DNA from: Luteococcus sp038433155
Lineage (GTDB): Bacteria > Actinomycetota > Actinomycetes > Propionibacteriales > Propionibacteriaceae
Length of the DNA stretch: 64,000 nucleotides
Assembly (NCBI RefSeq): GCF_038433155.1
Contig: NZ_JBCDMW010000022.1
Location: forward strand, 138,944 to 202,943
Reading direction: 5' to 3'
Shown here: in pieces, positions 15,046 through 23,930 of the stretch
Layout of the letters: every line of letters starts with the position of its first letter
How positions within the stretch are numbered: position 1 is the stretch's first letter
Translations under genes and position numbers: made by a program
The notes under the pieces: model-generated
The model's database searches: none
What the model was told of the DNA's origin: nothing
The model's input: the letters and a program-made list of their open reading frames with translations, nothing else

Positions 15046-15834
15046 CTAGCGCTTCCGGCGCAAGCCCTTCACCGCCGACGCGGCAACCATCCGCGCGGCG
15101 TAGGGCACGTCGTCCACCAGGTAGCGCTTGGCCATCCGTCGCGGTTCCAGACCAAGCCGGTGCAACCACTCCGCCCCCAGCTTCTGCAGCGTCGGGTGCG
15201 CCCGCGGGGTCTGGCCGGCGGCCATGTCCAGCGCGCCGCCACAGCCCATGAACCAGGCCCCGGGCAGCGTCGGCATCAACTCCAGGGCCACCCGCTCCTG
15301 CTTCGGGAAGCCCAGGGCCACGAAGACCAGGTCCGGCTGCAGCTCCAGCAGGCGGGCCTTCAGCCGCGCCAGGTAGGCCTCGTCCTTCTCGAAGCCGAAG
15401 GGCGGGCACTCGGTGCCCACCAGCTCCAGACCCGGGTACTGCCGGACGAACTCCTGGCCGGCCCGCTCCGCGATGCCCGGCCCCGCGCCCAACAGGAAGA
15501 CCGTGCGCCCACGCCGGGAGGCGGCTTCGGACAGGTGCCAGACCAGGTCGGCGCCAGTGACTCGCTCGGGCAGCGGCGTGCCCTGCAACCTGCTTGCCCA
15601 GACCAGCGGCATCCCGTCGGGGACGATCATGGTTGCCCGGGTCCTCAGGTCGGAGGCGTCGGGACGGCTCATCCGGTACATGATGTCCACGTTCGCGGTG
15701 AGCAGCAGCCCGCCCCGCCCCCGGTCCAGCTCCGTCATCACGACGTCGACGGTCTCCCGCCAGGTGAGCGCATGGATGCGCACGCCATCGAGCATGATGG
15801 TGGGCAGAGTCCGCTCAAATAGCCTGTGCATCAT
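15046..15834 (-). CDS. WecG/TagA/CpsF family glycosyltransferase
   Basis: A 262-residue enzyme of the family that transfers N-acetylmannosamine-type sugars to an undecaprenyl-linked acceptor in teichoic acid or exopolysaccharide synthesis. Family marks are LLTANVDIMYRM (about 44-55), VPDGMPLVWASR (about 71-82, with the probable catalytic Asp73), RVTGADL and VFVALGFPKQE. It has a GGGGGAG before paired ATGs at 15834. It stands between murB and tRNA-Trp in an otherwise conserved cluster, so a wall-polymer role is plausible, but the sugar and acceptor cannot be read from sequence. Confidence 0.88.
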   Translation of the reverse strand: MMHRLFERTLPTIMLDGVRIHALTWRETVDVVMTELDRGRGGLLLTANVDIMYRMSRPDASDLRTRATMIVPDGMPLVWASRLQGTPLPERVTGADLVWHLSEAASRRGRTVFLLGAGPGIAERAGQEFVRQYPGLELVGTECPPFGFEKDEAYLARLKARLLELQPDLVFVALGFPKQERVALELMPTLPGAWFMGCGGALDMAAGQTPRAHPTLQKLGAEWLHRLGLEPRRMAKRYLVDDVPYAARMVAASAVKGLRRKR

Positions 15835-15932
15835 AATTCTCCCCCGAGACGACTTTCGGCCACCTGTTCAGGCGGCCGACATCCCTGACCCTACGGGATA
15901 TTTGGGGCGAGTTCAGATGGCCATGCGACCAA

Positions 15933-15973
15933 CTGGCCGTCACCCGTCGGGGGATCCCCGGGGTGACGGCCAG
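15933..15973 (-). terminator. murB terminator
   Basis: CTGGCCGTCACCC and its complement form a 13-bp stem around a GGGGATCCCC inner palindrome. A nearly identical hairpin follows rpmG at 20578-20607. Confidence 0.7.
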
Positions 15974-16031
15974 CTGGGCAGCGGCCCCGCTCGGAGGCCG
16001 GATCACACCCCGGCGGGTGGGGAATTCACGC

Positions 16032-17204
16032 TCAGATCCGGCACCCGACCAGCACCGGCTCCGGTTCCAGCACCACGCCGTAGCGCTCGCTCACCCCGTC
16101 GCGCACCACCCGGGCCAGTTCCAGCAAGTCCTCAGCATTGGCGCCGCCCCGGTTGGTGAGCGCCAGGGTGTGCTTGGTGGACAGGCTGGCCCGCTCACCC
16201 ACCGAGAATCCCTTGCCGAAGCCGGCATGGTCGATCAACCAGGCCGCGGAGGACTTGACCAGCCCCGGGCCGGCCGCGAAGCGCGGGGCCTCGGGGGGCA
16301 GCGTCGCAGCCCGACCTTCGTCGAGGATCGGATTGGTGAAAAAGCTGCCCGCGCTCCAGGTGTCGTGATCGGCCGGATCGCTCACCATGCCCTTGCCGGA
16401 CCGCAGCGCCAGCACGGTCTGGCGCACCTTCTTGGTCTCGGCCTTCTGGCCCACTTCGACGCCCAGCCGGCTGGCCAGTTCCTGGTAGCGGATGGGGGCC
16501 GAGAAATTCCCCAGTTCCAGCTGGAACATCACCTCCAGCACCACATAGCGTCCGGTCGGGCCCCCGTCGGGCATCCGGGTGCGCTTGAAGACCGAATCCC
16601 GGTACCCGAAGCCACATTCGGAATTGGTGAAGGTGCGGTACTCCCCCGTCTGGCGGTCCAAGGTGCGCACCCGGTAGATGGTCTGGGAGACGTCACTGCC
16701 ATAGGCGCCGACATTCTGGATCGGGGTGGAGCCCACCAGCCCGGGAATCCCGGACAGCGTCTCCAACCCGTACCACTCCTGTTCCAGGGTGAAGGCGACG
16801 AAGTCATCCCACACCTCACCCGCGGCGACGGTGACCACGGCCCCGCCACAGCCCGCCACGTCCGCGCTGATCCCGCGCGTTGCCACCTTCACGACGGTGC
16901 CCCCGAAGCCCTCGTCGGCCACCAGCAGGTTGGATCCCCCGGAGAGCACCAGCAGGGGCTCCCCCGCCTGGTCGGCCTCCCGGACGGCGGCCACCAGTTC
17001 GGCCTCGGTGGTGGCCACCACCAGCTTGCGCGCCGGCCCGCCCACCCGGAAGGTGGTGTGGTCGGCCAACTCCACCGAATCGCCCACCGGCTCCCGCGGG
17101 GTGAGGGGGGCGTCGACGTGCCACATGTCGCACGCATTGTCGTCGTTCTGCCCGTAGTCGTCGTCCACCAGGTTGATCAGCCCCGAATCCTGCTCCCCAC
17201 TCAC
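16032..17204 (-). CDS. murB: UDP-N-acetylmuramate dehydrogenase
   Basis: MurB reduces UDP-GlcNAc-enolpyruvate to UDP-MurNAc with NADPH and FAD in the cytoplasm. The FAD-binding part shows HTTFRVGGPARKLV and LSGGSNLLVADEGFGG; the substrate domain shows WSAGSFFTNP, whose second Ser is the expected proton donor, and a C-terminal Glu in VVLEPEPVLVG. At 390 residues it is slightly longer than usual because of an acidic lead of about 35 residues; starting at a Val codon nearer VDAPLTPREP is possible. I keep the ATG at 17204 because it overlaps the stop of the upstream hadB-like gene by 4 bases. Confidence 0.95.
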   Translation of the reverse strand: MSGEQDSGLINLVDDDYGQNDDNACDMWHVDAPLTPREPVGDSVELADHTTFRVGGPARKLVVATTEAELVAAVREADQAGEPLLVLSGGSNLLVADEGFGGTVVKVATRGISADVAGCGGAVVTVAAGEVWDDFVAFTLEQEWYGLETLSGIPGLVGSTPIQNVGAYGSDVSQTIYRVRTLDRQTGEYRTFTNSECGFGYRDSVFKRTRMPDGGPTGRYVVLEVMFQLELGNFSAPIRYQELASRLGVEVGQKAETKKVRQTVLALRSGKGMVSDPADHDTWSAGSFFTNPILDEGRAATLPPEAPRFAAGPGLVKSSAAWLIDHAGFGKGFSVGERASLSTKHTLALTNRGGANAEDLLELARVVRDGVSERYGVVLEPEPVLVGCRI

Positions 17205-17617
17205 AACGCCACCTCCACCGTGACCGCGCCCAAGACCTTGTCCTCAACGCAGGTGGCCGTCAGGGCCACGCTGGCCATCCCGTCGGCGACGGCGGTCACG
17301 GTGCCGCCGAACTGCACCAGCAGGCCCTGGTCGTCGTCGGGAACCTGGATCGGACGGGTGAACCGAACGAAGTAGCTCTTCACCCGGGCCGGGTCCTCGC
17401 ACCAGTCGGTCACCACCCGCAGGGCGGTCCCCATGGTCCACATGCCGTGTGCCACCACGCCGGGCAGCCCGATCGCCCGGGCATGCCGGTCCGAGAAGTG
17501 GATCGGGTTCAGGTCCGTCGAGGCGCCCGAGTAGCGCACGATCCGCTCCCGGGTGATGTGAACGTCCAGGTCCGGCAGCCGGTCTCCGACGGCGACGGTG
17601 CTGGGGTCGAAGCTCAT
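17201..17617 (-). CDS. hadB: MaoC-type dehydratase, HadB-like
   Basis: A 138-residue single hot-dog protein with the R-hydratase signature GASTDLNPIHFSD (about 31-43), placing the catalytic pair at Asp35 and His40. In mycobacteria HadAB dehydrates 3-hydroxyacyl-ACP in type II fatty acid elongation. Whether that is its role here is not certain, since no elongation genes are nearby. It overlaps hadA and murB by 4 bases on either side, so the three are translated from one message. The position between rpmG and secE is the same as in other actinobacteria. Confidence 0.88.
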   Translation of the reverse strand: MSFDPSTVAVGDRLPDLDVHITRERIVRYSGASTDLNPIHFSDRHARAIGLPGVVAHGMWTMGTALRVVTDWCEDPARVKSYFVRFTRPIQVPDDDQGLLVQFGGTVTAVADGMASVALTATCVEDKVLGAVTVEVAL

Positions 17618-18060
17618 TCCTGTCCTCCCTCGGGGCGGGTGTGGATGAGTTGGCTGGTGGCGGTGCAGACCGGCTCACCCGCAACCGTCCGCACGTCCAC
17701 CCGGACGCCGACCATGTCCATGGCGCCGCGGTTGCGCACCTTGTCAATGGTGAGCTGGGCAACAACTTCGTCGCCCTCGCGCAGCGGCCGCTGGAAGTCG
17801 AAGCGCTGGTCAGCGTGCATGGTGCGGCTCAGCGCCAGACCGAGCTCCTGGTCACCGAACAGCGTCTCCCAGGCCTGGGCTCCCAGCACGATGGCGAAGG
17901 TGGGCGGGGCGACGGGCGCCTCACCGGCATAGGCGGGGTTGGGGTCGCCACCCTCGGCACCGCCGAGCGCGGCGGCGAACTCCGCGATCTTGGCTCGACT
18001 GATCCGGTAGGGGGCGGTGGGCGGGTAGCTGCGCCCGACGTGCTCAGGGGTGATCGGCAT
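17614..18060 (-). CDS. hadA: MaoC-like dehydratase, HadA-like
   Basis: A 148-residue hot-dog protein of the FAS1-like dehydratase (HadA) type, lacking the Asp/His pair seen in its neighbour and probably acting as the substrate-binding partner of HadB. I start at the ATG at 18060 (MPITPEHVG) rather than eight codons upstream because TAGCCT lies 7 bases before it and there is no Shine-Dalgarno. It overlaps hadB by 4 bases. The neighbouring rpmG is 2.5 kb away because of the inserted esterase-like gene. Confidence 0.87.
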   Translation of the reverse strand: MPITPEHVGRSYPPTAPYRISRAKIAEFAAALGGAEGGDPNPAYAGEAPVAPPTFAIVLGAQAWETLFGDQELGLALSRTMHADQRFDFQRPLREGDEVVAQLTIDKVRNRGAMDMVGVRVDVRTVAGEPVCTATSQLIHTRPEGGQE

Positions 18061-18067
18061 GGCCCCA

Positions 18068-18073
18068 AGGCTA
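18068..18073 (-). promoter_or_regulatory. -10 box of leaderless hadA
   Basis: TAGCCT on the minus strand ends 7 bases before the ATG at 18060; same layout as the other leaderless candidates. Confidence 0.55.
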
Positions 18074-18210
18074 CCGGGCCGCACCGTGGCCGCCAGTTCA
18101 CCAGTGGTCCGCCTGACCGTCTTCCAGGGTTCATCCGCTGTTGAGAGCCTGTCCCCCGTCCACGCCGGTGCCCGACGTGGGCATCACAACACCACCAAGG
18201 GAGACACATC

Positions 18211-20475
18211 GTGCCCAGCACCACCACTCGTCGGGGCCTGCGCGCCGCGGTCGGCATCGTCGCCGCCGCCGGCCTGACCTGCGGCCTGATCGTCACCGCC
18301 CCCACCGCAGAGGCCCGCCGCCCGGCCCCGCGGCCCACGCCCGGGGCCGGCGCCTTCGAGCGGGTGGCCACCATGCCGGCCTACCTCAACGGCAAGAAGT
18401 CCGAGGCGGCGGTGGCCGAGATCTCCACCGTGACCCCCGACGGCCGAACCGTGGTGTACACCGACTCCGCGGGCAAGCGGATCGGCTTCGTGGACATCCG
18501 GGTTCCCGGCAAGCCGAAGCCGCGCGGCACCGTCGCGGTGGGTGGAGAGCCGACCAGCGTCTACGCCACCGGCAACAAGATCCTGGTGTGCGTGGACCGC
18601 ACCGACGGCAAGTTCTCCAGCCCGAAGGGCGTGCTGCTGGTGCTGGATGCCAGGACCCGCACGCTGCTGCGCCAGGTGGATCTGGGCGGCCAGCCCGACT
18701 CCATCGATGTCTCCCCCGACGGGCGGTGGGCCACCATCGCGATCGAGAACCAGCGCGACGAGGAAGCCACCCCGAAGGGCGGCGATGAGGGCGACCTGCC
18801 CCAGACCCCGGCCGGCTATCTGGCGTCGATCCGGCTGGACAGTCCGGTGAAGACGTGGCGGGTCAAGCGCACCCCGCTGACCGGCCTGCGCGGCATGGTG
18901 GCGCCCACCGATCCGGAGCCGGAGTACGTGAAGATCAGCCCGAACGGCAGGTACACCGCGCTGACCCTGCAGGAGAACAACCAGATTGCGATCATCGACC
19001 ACCGCCGGCAGAAGGTGGTCAAGACCTTCAGCGCCGGTACGGCCACAGTGAAGGGCGTCGACGTCAAGAAGGACAAGGTGATCAACCCCACCGGCAGCAT
19101 CACCGCCCCGCGCGAGCCCGATTCCATCGGCTGGATCGACAACCGCTACGTGGCCACCGCCAATGAGGGCGACTGGAAGGGCGGCACCCGGGCCTGGACC
19201 ATCTTCGACTCGCGGACGGGCAAGGTGGTCTGGGATGCCGGCAACAGCCTGGAACGGCACGTGATTGACAATGGCAACTGGCCCGAGGCCCGGGCCGAGA
19301 AGAAGGGTGTGGAGCCGGAGGGCCTGGCCGTGGCCACCTTCCAGGGCCGGCGCTACGCCTTCGTCGGCACCGAGCGGGCCAATGTGGTGGCGGTCTACGA
19401 CGTCAGCAATCCCGCCCAGCCGAAGTACCTGCAGATGCTGGCCTCCACCAATGGCCCCGAGGGCATCCTGCCGATCCCGTCGCGCAACCTGCTGGTGGTC
19501 TCCAGCGAGGTGGACGAGGCCGAGAACAACATCCGGGCCAGCGTGCAGCTCTACCGCCTCACCCGCTCCTCGGCCCAGGGCAAGCAGGCGCAGCTGCGGC
19601 GCTACCCGCAGATCACGGCCAACAAAAGGATCGGCTGGGGTGCGCTGGGCGCCCTCACCGCGGACCCCCGCAAGCCCGGCAGGCTGTGGAGCGTCACCGA
19701 CTCGGCCTATGCCAACACCCGGATCCTGACCATCGACGCCACCGCGCGGCCCGCCCGGATCACCGGCACCATCCCCGTCACCAAGGCCGGCAAGCAGGCC
19801 AGCTATGACGTCGAGGGCATCTGGCGAAAGCGCGACGGCAAGGGCTTCTGGCTGGGTGTGGAGGGCGAGACCGGCCCGGAGAACCGGCTGGTGGAGACCG
19901 ACGCCCGGGGCGCGGTGCTGCGCGAGGTCACGATCCCGGCCGGTTATGCCGCCAAGCTGGGCAAGCAGGGCATCGAGGGCGTCAGCGGCAGCACCAACGG
20001 CAAGGTGCTCTACGTCGCCTTCCAGCGCGAGGCCAAGGGCGAGGACGTCACGCGGATCGGCCGCTATGACATCGCCAAGGGCAGCTGGACCTTCTACGGC
20101 TACCGGCTGGGCACCACCAAGACCAAGGGCGACTGGCTGGGCCTGAGCGAGGTCACCACCGTCAACGGTGACACCCTGGCCGTGATCGAGCGGGACAAGA
20201 TGAACGGCCCCGACGCCAAGGTCAAGCGGATCTACACCGTGAAGCTGACCAGCAAGGGGGTCGCCGACGGCCAGAAGCTGCCGGTGCTGGCCAAGCGGCT
20301 GGCCGTGGACGTGCTGCCCACCCTGCGGGCCGGCAATGGCTGGACCCAGGAGAAGCTGGAGGGCATGACCATTGACCGTCGGGGCAATGTCTACGTCGTC
20401 ACCGACAACGATGGGGTCAAGGACGCCACCGGCGAGACCGTCTTCGCCAACCTGGGCCGCGTGATCCGCCGCTGA
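18211..20475 (+). CDS. Secreted esterase-like phytase-domain protein
   Basis: A 754-residue exported protein. Residues 1 to about 35 form a signal peptide ending near TAEARRP. The first half looks like beta-propeller repeats (VTPDGRTVVYTD, VSPDGRWATIAIEN, ISPNGRYTALTLQENN). The second half, with YDVEGIWRKRDGKGFWLGVEGE, IEGVSGSTNG and LEGMTIDRRGNVYVVTDNDG, resembles the esterase-like-activity-of-phytase domain. A phosphate-ester substrate is possible but unproven. It starts at a GTG with AGGGAGA before it, lies alone on the plus strand between hadA and rpmG, and ends in a 20-bp-stem terminator. Confidence 0.8.
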   Translation: MPSTTTRRGLRAAVGIVAAAGLTCGLIVTAPTAEARRPAPRPTPGAGAFERVATMPAYLNGKKSEAAVAEISTVTPDGRTVVYTDSAGKRIGFVDIRVPGKPKPRGTVAVGGEPTSVYATGNKILVCVDRTDGKFSSPKGVLLVLDARTRTLLRQVDLGGQPDSIDVSPDGRWATIAIENQRDEEATPKGGDEGDLPQTPAGYLASIRLDSPVKTWRVKRTPLTGLRGMVAPTDPEPEYVKISPNGRYTALTLQENNQIAIIDHRRQKVVKTFSAGTATVKGVDVKKDKVINPTGSITAPREPDSIGWIDNRYVATANEGDWKGGTRAWTIFDSRTGKVVWDAGNSLERHVIDNGNWPEARAEKKGVEPEGLAVATFQGRRYAFVGTERANVVAVYDVSNPAQPKYLQMLASTNGPEGILPIPSRNLLVVSSEVDEAENNIRASVQLYRLTRSSAQGKQAQLRRYPQITANKRIGWGALGALTADPRKPGRLWSVTDSAYANTRILTIDATARPARITGTIPVTKAGKQASYDVEGIWRKRDGKGFWLGVEGETGPENRLVETDARGAVLREVTIPAGYAAKLGKQGIEGVSGSTNGKVLYVAFQREAKGEDVTRIGRYDIAKGSWTFYGYRLGTTKTKGDWLGLSEVTTVNGDTLAVIERDKMNGPDAKVKRIYTVKLTSKGVADGQKLPVLAKRLAVDVLPTLRAGNGWTQEKLEGMTIDRRGNVYVVTDNDGVKDATGETVFANLGRVIRR

Positions 20476-20512
20476 CCCGCCCGAACGGTCCGTCGAGACA
20501 ATCCATCACAGC

Positions 20513-20558
20513 AATGGGGAAGGTTCGGGCTCTCCCGGGAGCCCGAACCTTCCCCATT
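20513..20558. terminator. Bidirectional terminator
   Basis: A 20-bp perfect stem (20513-20532 with 20539-20558) with a 6-base loop lies between the convergent esterase-like gene and rpmG. ATT follows on either side. Confidence 0.9.
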
Positions 20559-20577
20559 CTCGACCCGAGACGCAGAA

Positions 20578-20607
20578 CTGGCCGCCACCCGGTGGGGTGA
20601 CGGCCAG
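20578..20607 (-). terminator. rpmG terminator
   Basis: CTGGCCGCCACCC pairs with GGGTGACGGCCAG with one mismatch, 22 bases past the rpmG stop. It is a near copy of the hairpin after murB. Confidence 0.7.
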
Positions 20608-20628
20608 ATTCTGAGTGCCTGGGTGTGC

Positions 20629-20799
20629 TCAGCGGGTCTCGCGGTGAGCGGTGTGCGAGGTGCACTTGGGGCAGAACTTCTTCAGCTCAAGACGGTCGGG
20701 GTTGTTCCGACGGTTCTTCTTGGTGATGTAGTTGCGCTCCTTGCACTCGGTGCAGGCAAGCGTGATCTTGGGACGAATGTCCCCGCCCTTCTTGGCCAT
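20629..20799 (-). CDS. rpmG: Ribosomal protein L33, zinc form
   Basis: A 56-residue 50S protein, MAKKGGDIRPKI at the start and AHRETR at the end. Two zinc pairs are present, CTEC (16-19) and CPKC (43-46), so this is the zinc-binding (C+) paralogue; a zinc-free form would be expected elsewhere if the genome follows the common actinobacterial pattern. GAACGACC precedes the ATG, a weak ribosome binding site. tRNA-Met lies 59 bases upstream on the same strand and they probably share a transcript. Confidence 0.96.
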   Translation of the reverse strand: MAKKGGDIRPKITLACTECKERNYITKKNRRNNPDRLELKKFCPKCTSHTAHRETR

Positions 20800-20858
20800 G
20801 GTCGTTCCTTCGTGTGCGTGGCGCGTGCTGCCGGCTGGCAGTGCTGGATCGGTCTTGG

Positions 20859-20930
20859 TAGCGGAGGCGGGAATCGAACCCGCGACACAGCGATTATGAG
20901 CCGCTTGCTCTACCCCTGAGCTACCCCGCC
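20859..20930 (-). tRNA. tRNA-Met(CAT), elongator type
   Basis: A 72-base tRNA with encoded CCA (20856-20858). The anticodon stem ends in a G-U pair rather than three G-C pairs, and position 1 pairs with 72, so it is not the initiator. A CAT tRNA that becomes tRNA-Ile2 by lysidine modification cannot be fully excluded. Confidence 0.93.
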
Positions 20931-20994
20931 AAGTTGCTCGCGGACCGTTCGGTCACCCGAGCCGCTGGGTCAACGGCCGTCCGTGAACAATCAG

Positions 20995-21067
20995 AGCCCC
21001 CAAGCAGAATCGAACTGCTGACCTTCTCCTTACCATGGAGACGCTCTACCAACTGAGCTATAGGGGC
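20995..21067 (-). tRNA. tRNA-Thr(GGT)
   Basis: A 73-base tRNA on the minus strand with acceptor GCCCCTA/TGGGGGC and anticodon loop ATGGTAA. It heads the tRNA-Thr, tRNA-Met, rpmG unit. Confidence 0.96.
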
Positions 21068-21080
21068 TTGCCGACGATCA

Positions 21081-21109
21081 AATCTACCGGATCGGTGAAC
21101 CGGTTTCAA
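21081..21109 (-). promoter_or_regulatory. tRNA-Thr/Met/rpmG promoter
   Basis: TTGAAA (21104-21109) and TAGATT (21081-21086) on the minus strand are 17 bases apart, 13 bases upstream of tRNA-Thr. Confidence 0.65.
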
Positions 21110-21260
21110 ATCAGATCCCGACTTCGTCCTCTTCCCGACCCGGGGGCCGTGAAGGCGACTCGCAGAACAATAGAGGAATCCGACAGCGGGCACAAATCGG
21201 CGCCGTCGCACCCCGGCCCACCTCCCGGGACGGCCCAGTGACAGCCGCAGTCGAGGCCCC

Positions 21261-21266
21261 TAGCCT
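21261..21266 (+). promoter_or_regulatory. -10 box of leaderless GNAT-synthetase gene
   Basis: TAGCCT ends 6 bases before the ATG at 21273; no ribosome binding site is visible. Confidence 0.5.
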
Positions 21267-21272
21267 TGGCCC

Positions 21273-23930
21273 ATGACCAGGTCACCGGAGCCCGTCATCG
21301 ACCCGACCCACTGGGAGGCCGACGTCGTGCTGGCCGACGGCGGAATCGCCCAGCTGCGCCCCCTCACCCCCGACGACCGGGAGGAACTCATCGCCTTCTA
21401 CGGCCGGGTCTCGGAACAGTCCAAATACCTGCGCTTCTTTGCCGCGCACCCCCAGCTGAACGAGAAGGAGCTGCACGACTACACCCACTGTGACCGGGAC
21501 CGGGTGGCGCTGATGCTGGCCGTCGACGAACAGATGGTGGCCTTCGCCAACTACGAGGTGCTGGACCAGCTGCTGCCGGCCCGGGTGGCCAATGTGGCCT
21601 TCCTGGTGCAGGACGACCAGCAGGGCCGCGGCGCCGCCAACATCCTGCTGGAGCACCTGGCGGAGGTGGGCCGGGAGTGCCAGGTGGAGCGGTTCACCGC
21701 GGAGATGCTGACCCAGAACCGCAAGATGCTGCAGGTCTTCACCCATGCCGGTTACGTGGTGCGTCCGGAGATGGCCGACGGCTGCATCCTGGTGGACTTC
21801 CCGCTGGCCGCCACCGACCAGTCCCGGGCCGTGATGGAACAGCGGGAGCACAAGGCGGAGAGCAATGCGATCCGGGGGCTGCTGGAGCCGCGACGAGTGG
21901 CCGTCGTGGGCGAGGTGATGCGGGTCAAGGACATTGCCGCCAACCTGGTGCAGGGTGGCTACCGGGGTGAGCTGGTGGTGACCACCGGCGCCGACGGCTC
22001 CACCCAGGCCCAGACCCGCGCACTGTCCCAGATCGACGGCGATGTGGACCTGGTGGTGGTGCGGGCCGCCACCAGCGAGTTGGAAGAACTGATCGAGCAG
22101 GCCTCCCGGAAGCACGCCCGGGGCATCCTGGTGCTGGCCAGCGACCGCTCCACCCAGCTGGACCACGACCACGCCCGCCAGCTGGTCTCCTGGGCCCGCA
22201 CCCACGGCCTGCGGGCGCTCGGCCCGTCGGCGCTGGGGCTGGTGAACACGGATCCCGAGCTGCAGCTCAACGCCTCCCCCGCCAGCCCGCCCCGTCAGGG
22301 CAGCGTCGGGCTGTTCACCCAGAGCGCCGGAGTGGCCACCATCGTGCTCTCCCGGGCCCTGGAACGCGGCATCGGGCTGAGCTCCTTCATTGCCACCGGC
22401 GCCTTCGCCGATGTCACCGGCAATGACGTGATGCAGTACTGGTCCGACGACGAGCGCACCCGGGTCTGTCTGCTCTCGCTGGACTCGGTGGGCAATCCGC
22501 GCAAGTTCTTCCGGGTGCTGCGTCGGCTGGCGCTGGCCAAACACGTGGTGGTCTTCACCCCGTCGCGCGCCCTGCTCAGCGCCGAGTCCGACGTCCCGGG
22601 CCTGCCGTCGGCCCCGGCCACGGCGCTGGACCAGGTGATCCAGAACTCCGGCGCCATCGTGTGCAGCCGCCGCGACACCATGTATGACGTCGCGCAGATC
22701 CTGGCCCGACAGCCCGTTCCCCCCGGACGACGGGTGCGGGTGATCTCCAACTCCACCGGACTGGCCCACCAGATGCGTCAGGCGGCCGTGCGTTTCGGGC
22801 TCGAGCCGGGTGATCCGGTCACCATCCACGAGCACCCCAGCACCGGGGCGCTGGAGGCCGCCGCGGCGCGGGCCGTCGCCGATCCCGAGGTGGACGCCGT
22901 GGTGGTGGGCGTGGTGGAGGTGGTGGACCCGGTGCTGGAACTGGTCCGCGACGGGCTGGCCGAGCTGGCCGCCGGGGGCCACGAGACACCGGTGGTGGGC
23001 GTCTTCGTCGGCTTCCGGGACCCGGCCCAGACGGCCACCGGGCCGGACCTGCCGGGGGGCCTGCCCTGCTTCACCGCCTATGCCGACGCGCTGCGGGCCA
23101 TCTCCCTGATCGTCGACAACGAGGAGCGTCGCGCCCGGCAGCGTCCGCACCCCGACGACGAGGTCTACGAGGGGCGGGAGATGGAGGTCCGATCACTGAT
23201 CGCCAACATCCTGCTGGAGTGCCCCGAGGGGCGCTGGGCCAGCGACGCGGAGTGCTCCCAGATCTTGGCCGCCTACGGCATCGACCTGGTGCCGTGGCAG
23301 GCCGTCGGCTCCGCGGAGGAGGCCGTGGCGGCGGCCGAGGGCCTGGGCTGGGACGTGGTGCTCAAGGCCACCGCGCCCAGCGTCCGCGGCCGCACCGACC
23401 TGCCCACCATCTACTTCCACCTCACCGACGCCGACGCGATGCGCCGGGCCTGGGAGGGGCTGGGCCGCACGGCATCCGACCTGGGGCTGTCCGACGGCGA
23501 CCCGACGGTGCTGGCGCCCGTGGTCCAGGTCACCACCCAGCACGGCACCCCGCTGGCGCTGCGGGCGATCGAGGACGAGGTGCTGGGCCCGATGCTCTGC
23601 GTCGGCGTCGCGGGTGCCCCGGCGGACCTGTTGGATGACCTGGCCTGGGGCGTGCCCCCGCTGCGTCGCACCGACGCCCGCACCATGCTGGACTCGCTGC
23701 GCGCGGCGCGCCTGCTGCACGGCTACCGGGGCGCTCCCCCGGCCCGGCTGGACAGCATCGAGGACACCCTGATCCGGCTCGCCCGGCTGAAGGATGACCA
23801 GGTGGCCCTGGCGGAGGTGGAACTCACCCCGGTGATCGCCGGCCGGGACCGAACCGCCATCGTCGGCGCCCGGATGCGGATTGTCCCGCTGCCCGCCGAA
23901 CGTGACCCGCTGGCCAGGAGGGCGACGTGA
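21273..23930 (+). CDS. GNAT / ADP-forming acyl-CoA synthetase-like fusion (Pat type)
   Basis: An 885-residue protein with an N-terminal GNAT acetyltransferase domain (about 15-185; acetyl-CoA loop QGRGAA near 115-120), then a CoA-binding Rossmann domain (about 205-300), a succinyl-CoA-ligase-like region (about 340-480, VGLFTQSAGVATIVLSRAL) and an ATP-grasp domain (about 640-860). This order, with GNAT first, is that of actinobacterial Pat/PatA protein acetyltransferases; enterobacterial Pat has GNAT last. Known members acetylate acetyl-CoA synthetase on lysine. Its stop overlaps the start of an AcuC-type deacetylase, which strongly supports a protein-acetylation role rather than free acetate metabolism. 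Confidence 0.88.
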   Translation: MTRSPEPVIDPTHWEADVVLADGGIAQLRPLTPDDREELIAFYGRVSEQSKYLRFFAAHPQLNEKELHDYTHCDRDRVALMLAVDEQMVAFANYEVLDQLLPARVANVAFLVQDDQQGRGAANILLEHLAEVGRECQVERFTAEMLTQNRKMLQVFTHAGYVVRPEMADGCILVDFPLAATDQSRAVMEQREHKAESNAIRGLLEPRRVAVVGEVMRVKDIAANLVQGGYRGELVVTTGADGSTQAQTRALSQIDGDVDLVVVRAATSELEELIEQASRKHARGILVLASDRSTQLDHDHARQLVSWARTHGLRALGPSALGLVNTDPELQLNASPASPPRQGSVGLFTQSAGVATIVLSRALERGIGLSSFIATGAFADVTGNDVMQYWSDDERTRVCLLSLDSVGNPRKFFRVLRRLALAKHVVVFTPSRALLSAESDVPGLPSAPATALDQVIQNSGAIVCSRRDTMYDVAQILARQPVPPGRRVRVISNSTGLAHQMRQAAVRFGLEPGDPVTIHEHPSTGALEAAAARAVADPEVDAVVVGVVEVVDPVLELVRDGLAELAAGGHETPVVGVFVGFRDPAQTATGPDLPGGLPCFTAYADALRAISLIVDNEERRARQRPHPDDEVYEGREMEVRSLIANILLECPEGRWASDAECSQILAAYGIDLVPWQAVGSAEEAVAAAEGLGWDVVLKATAPSVRGRTDLPTIYFHLTDADAMRRAWEGLGRTASDLGLSDGDPTVLAPVVQVTTQHGTPLALRAIEDEVLGPMLCVGVAGAPADLLDDLAWGVPPLRRTDARTMLDSLRAARLLHGYRGAPPARLDSIEDTLIRLARLKDDQVALAEVELTPVIAGRDRTAIVGARMRIVPLPAERDPLARRAT

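Noticed and set aside
20856..20930. Initiator tRNA-Met
   Set aside because: Position 1 pairs with 72 and the anticodon stem lacks the three G-C pairs of initiators; it is an elongator-type CAT tRNA.
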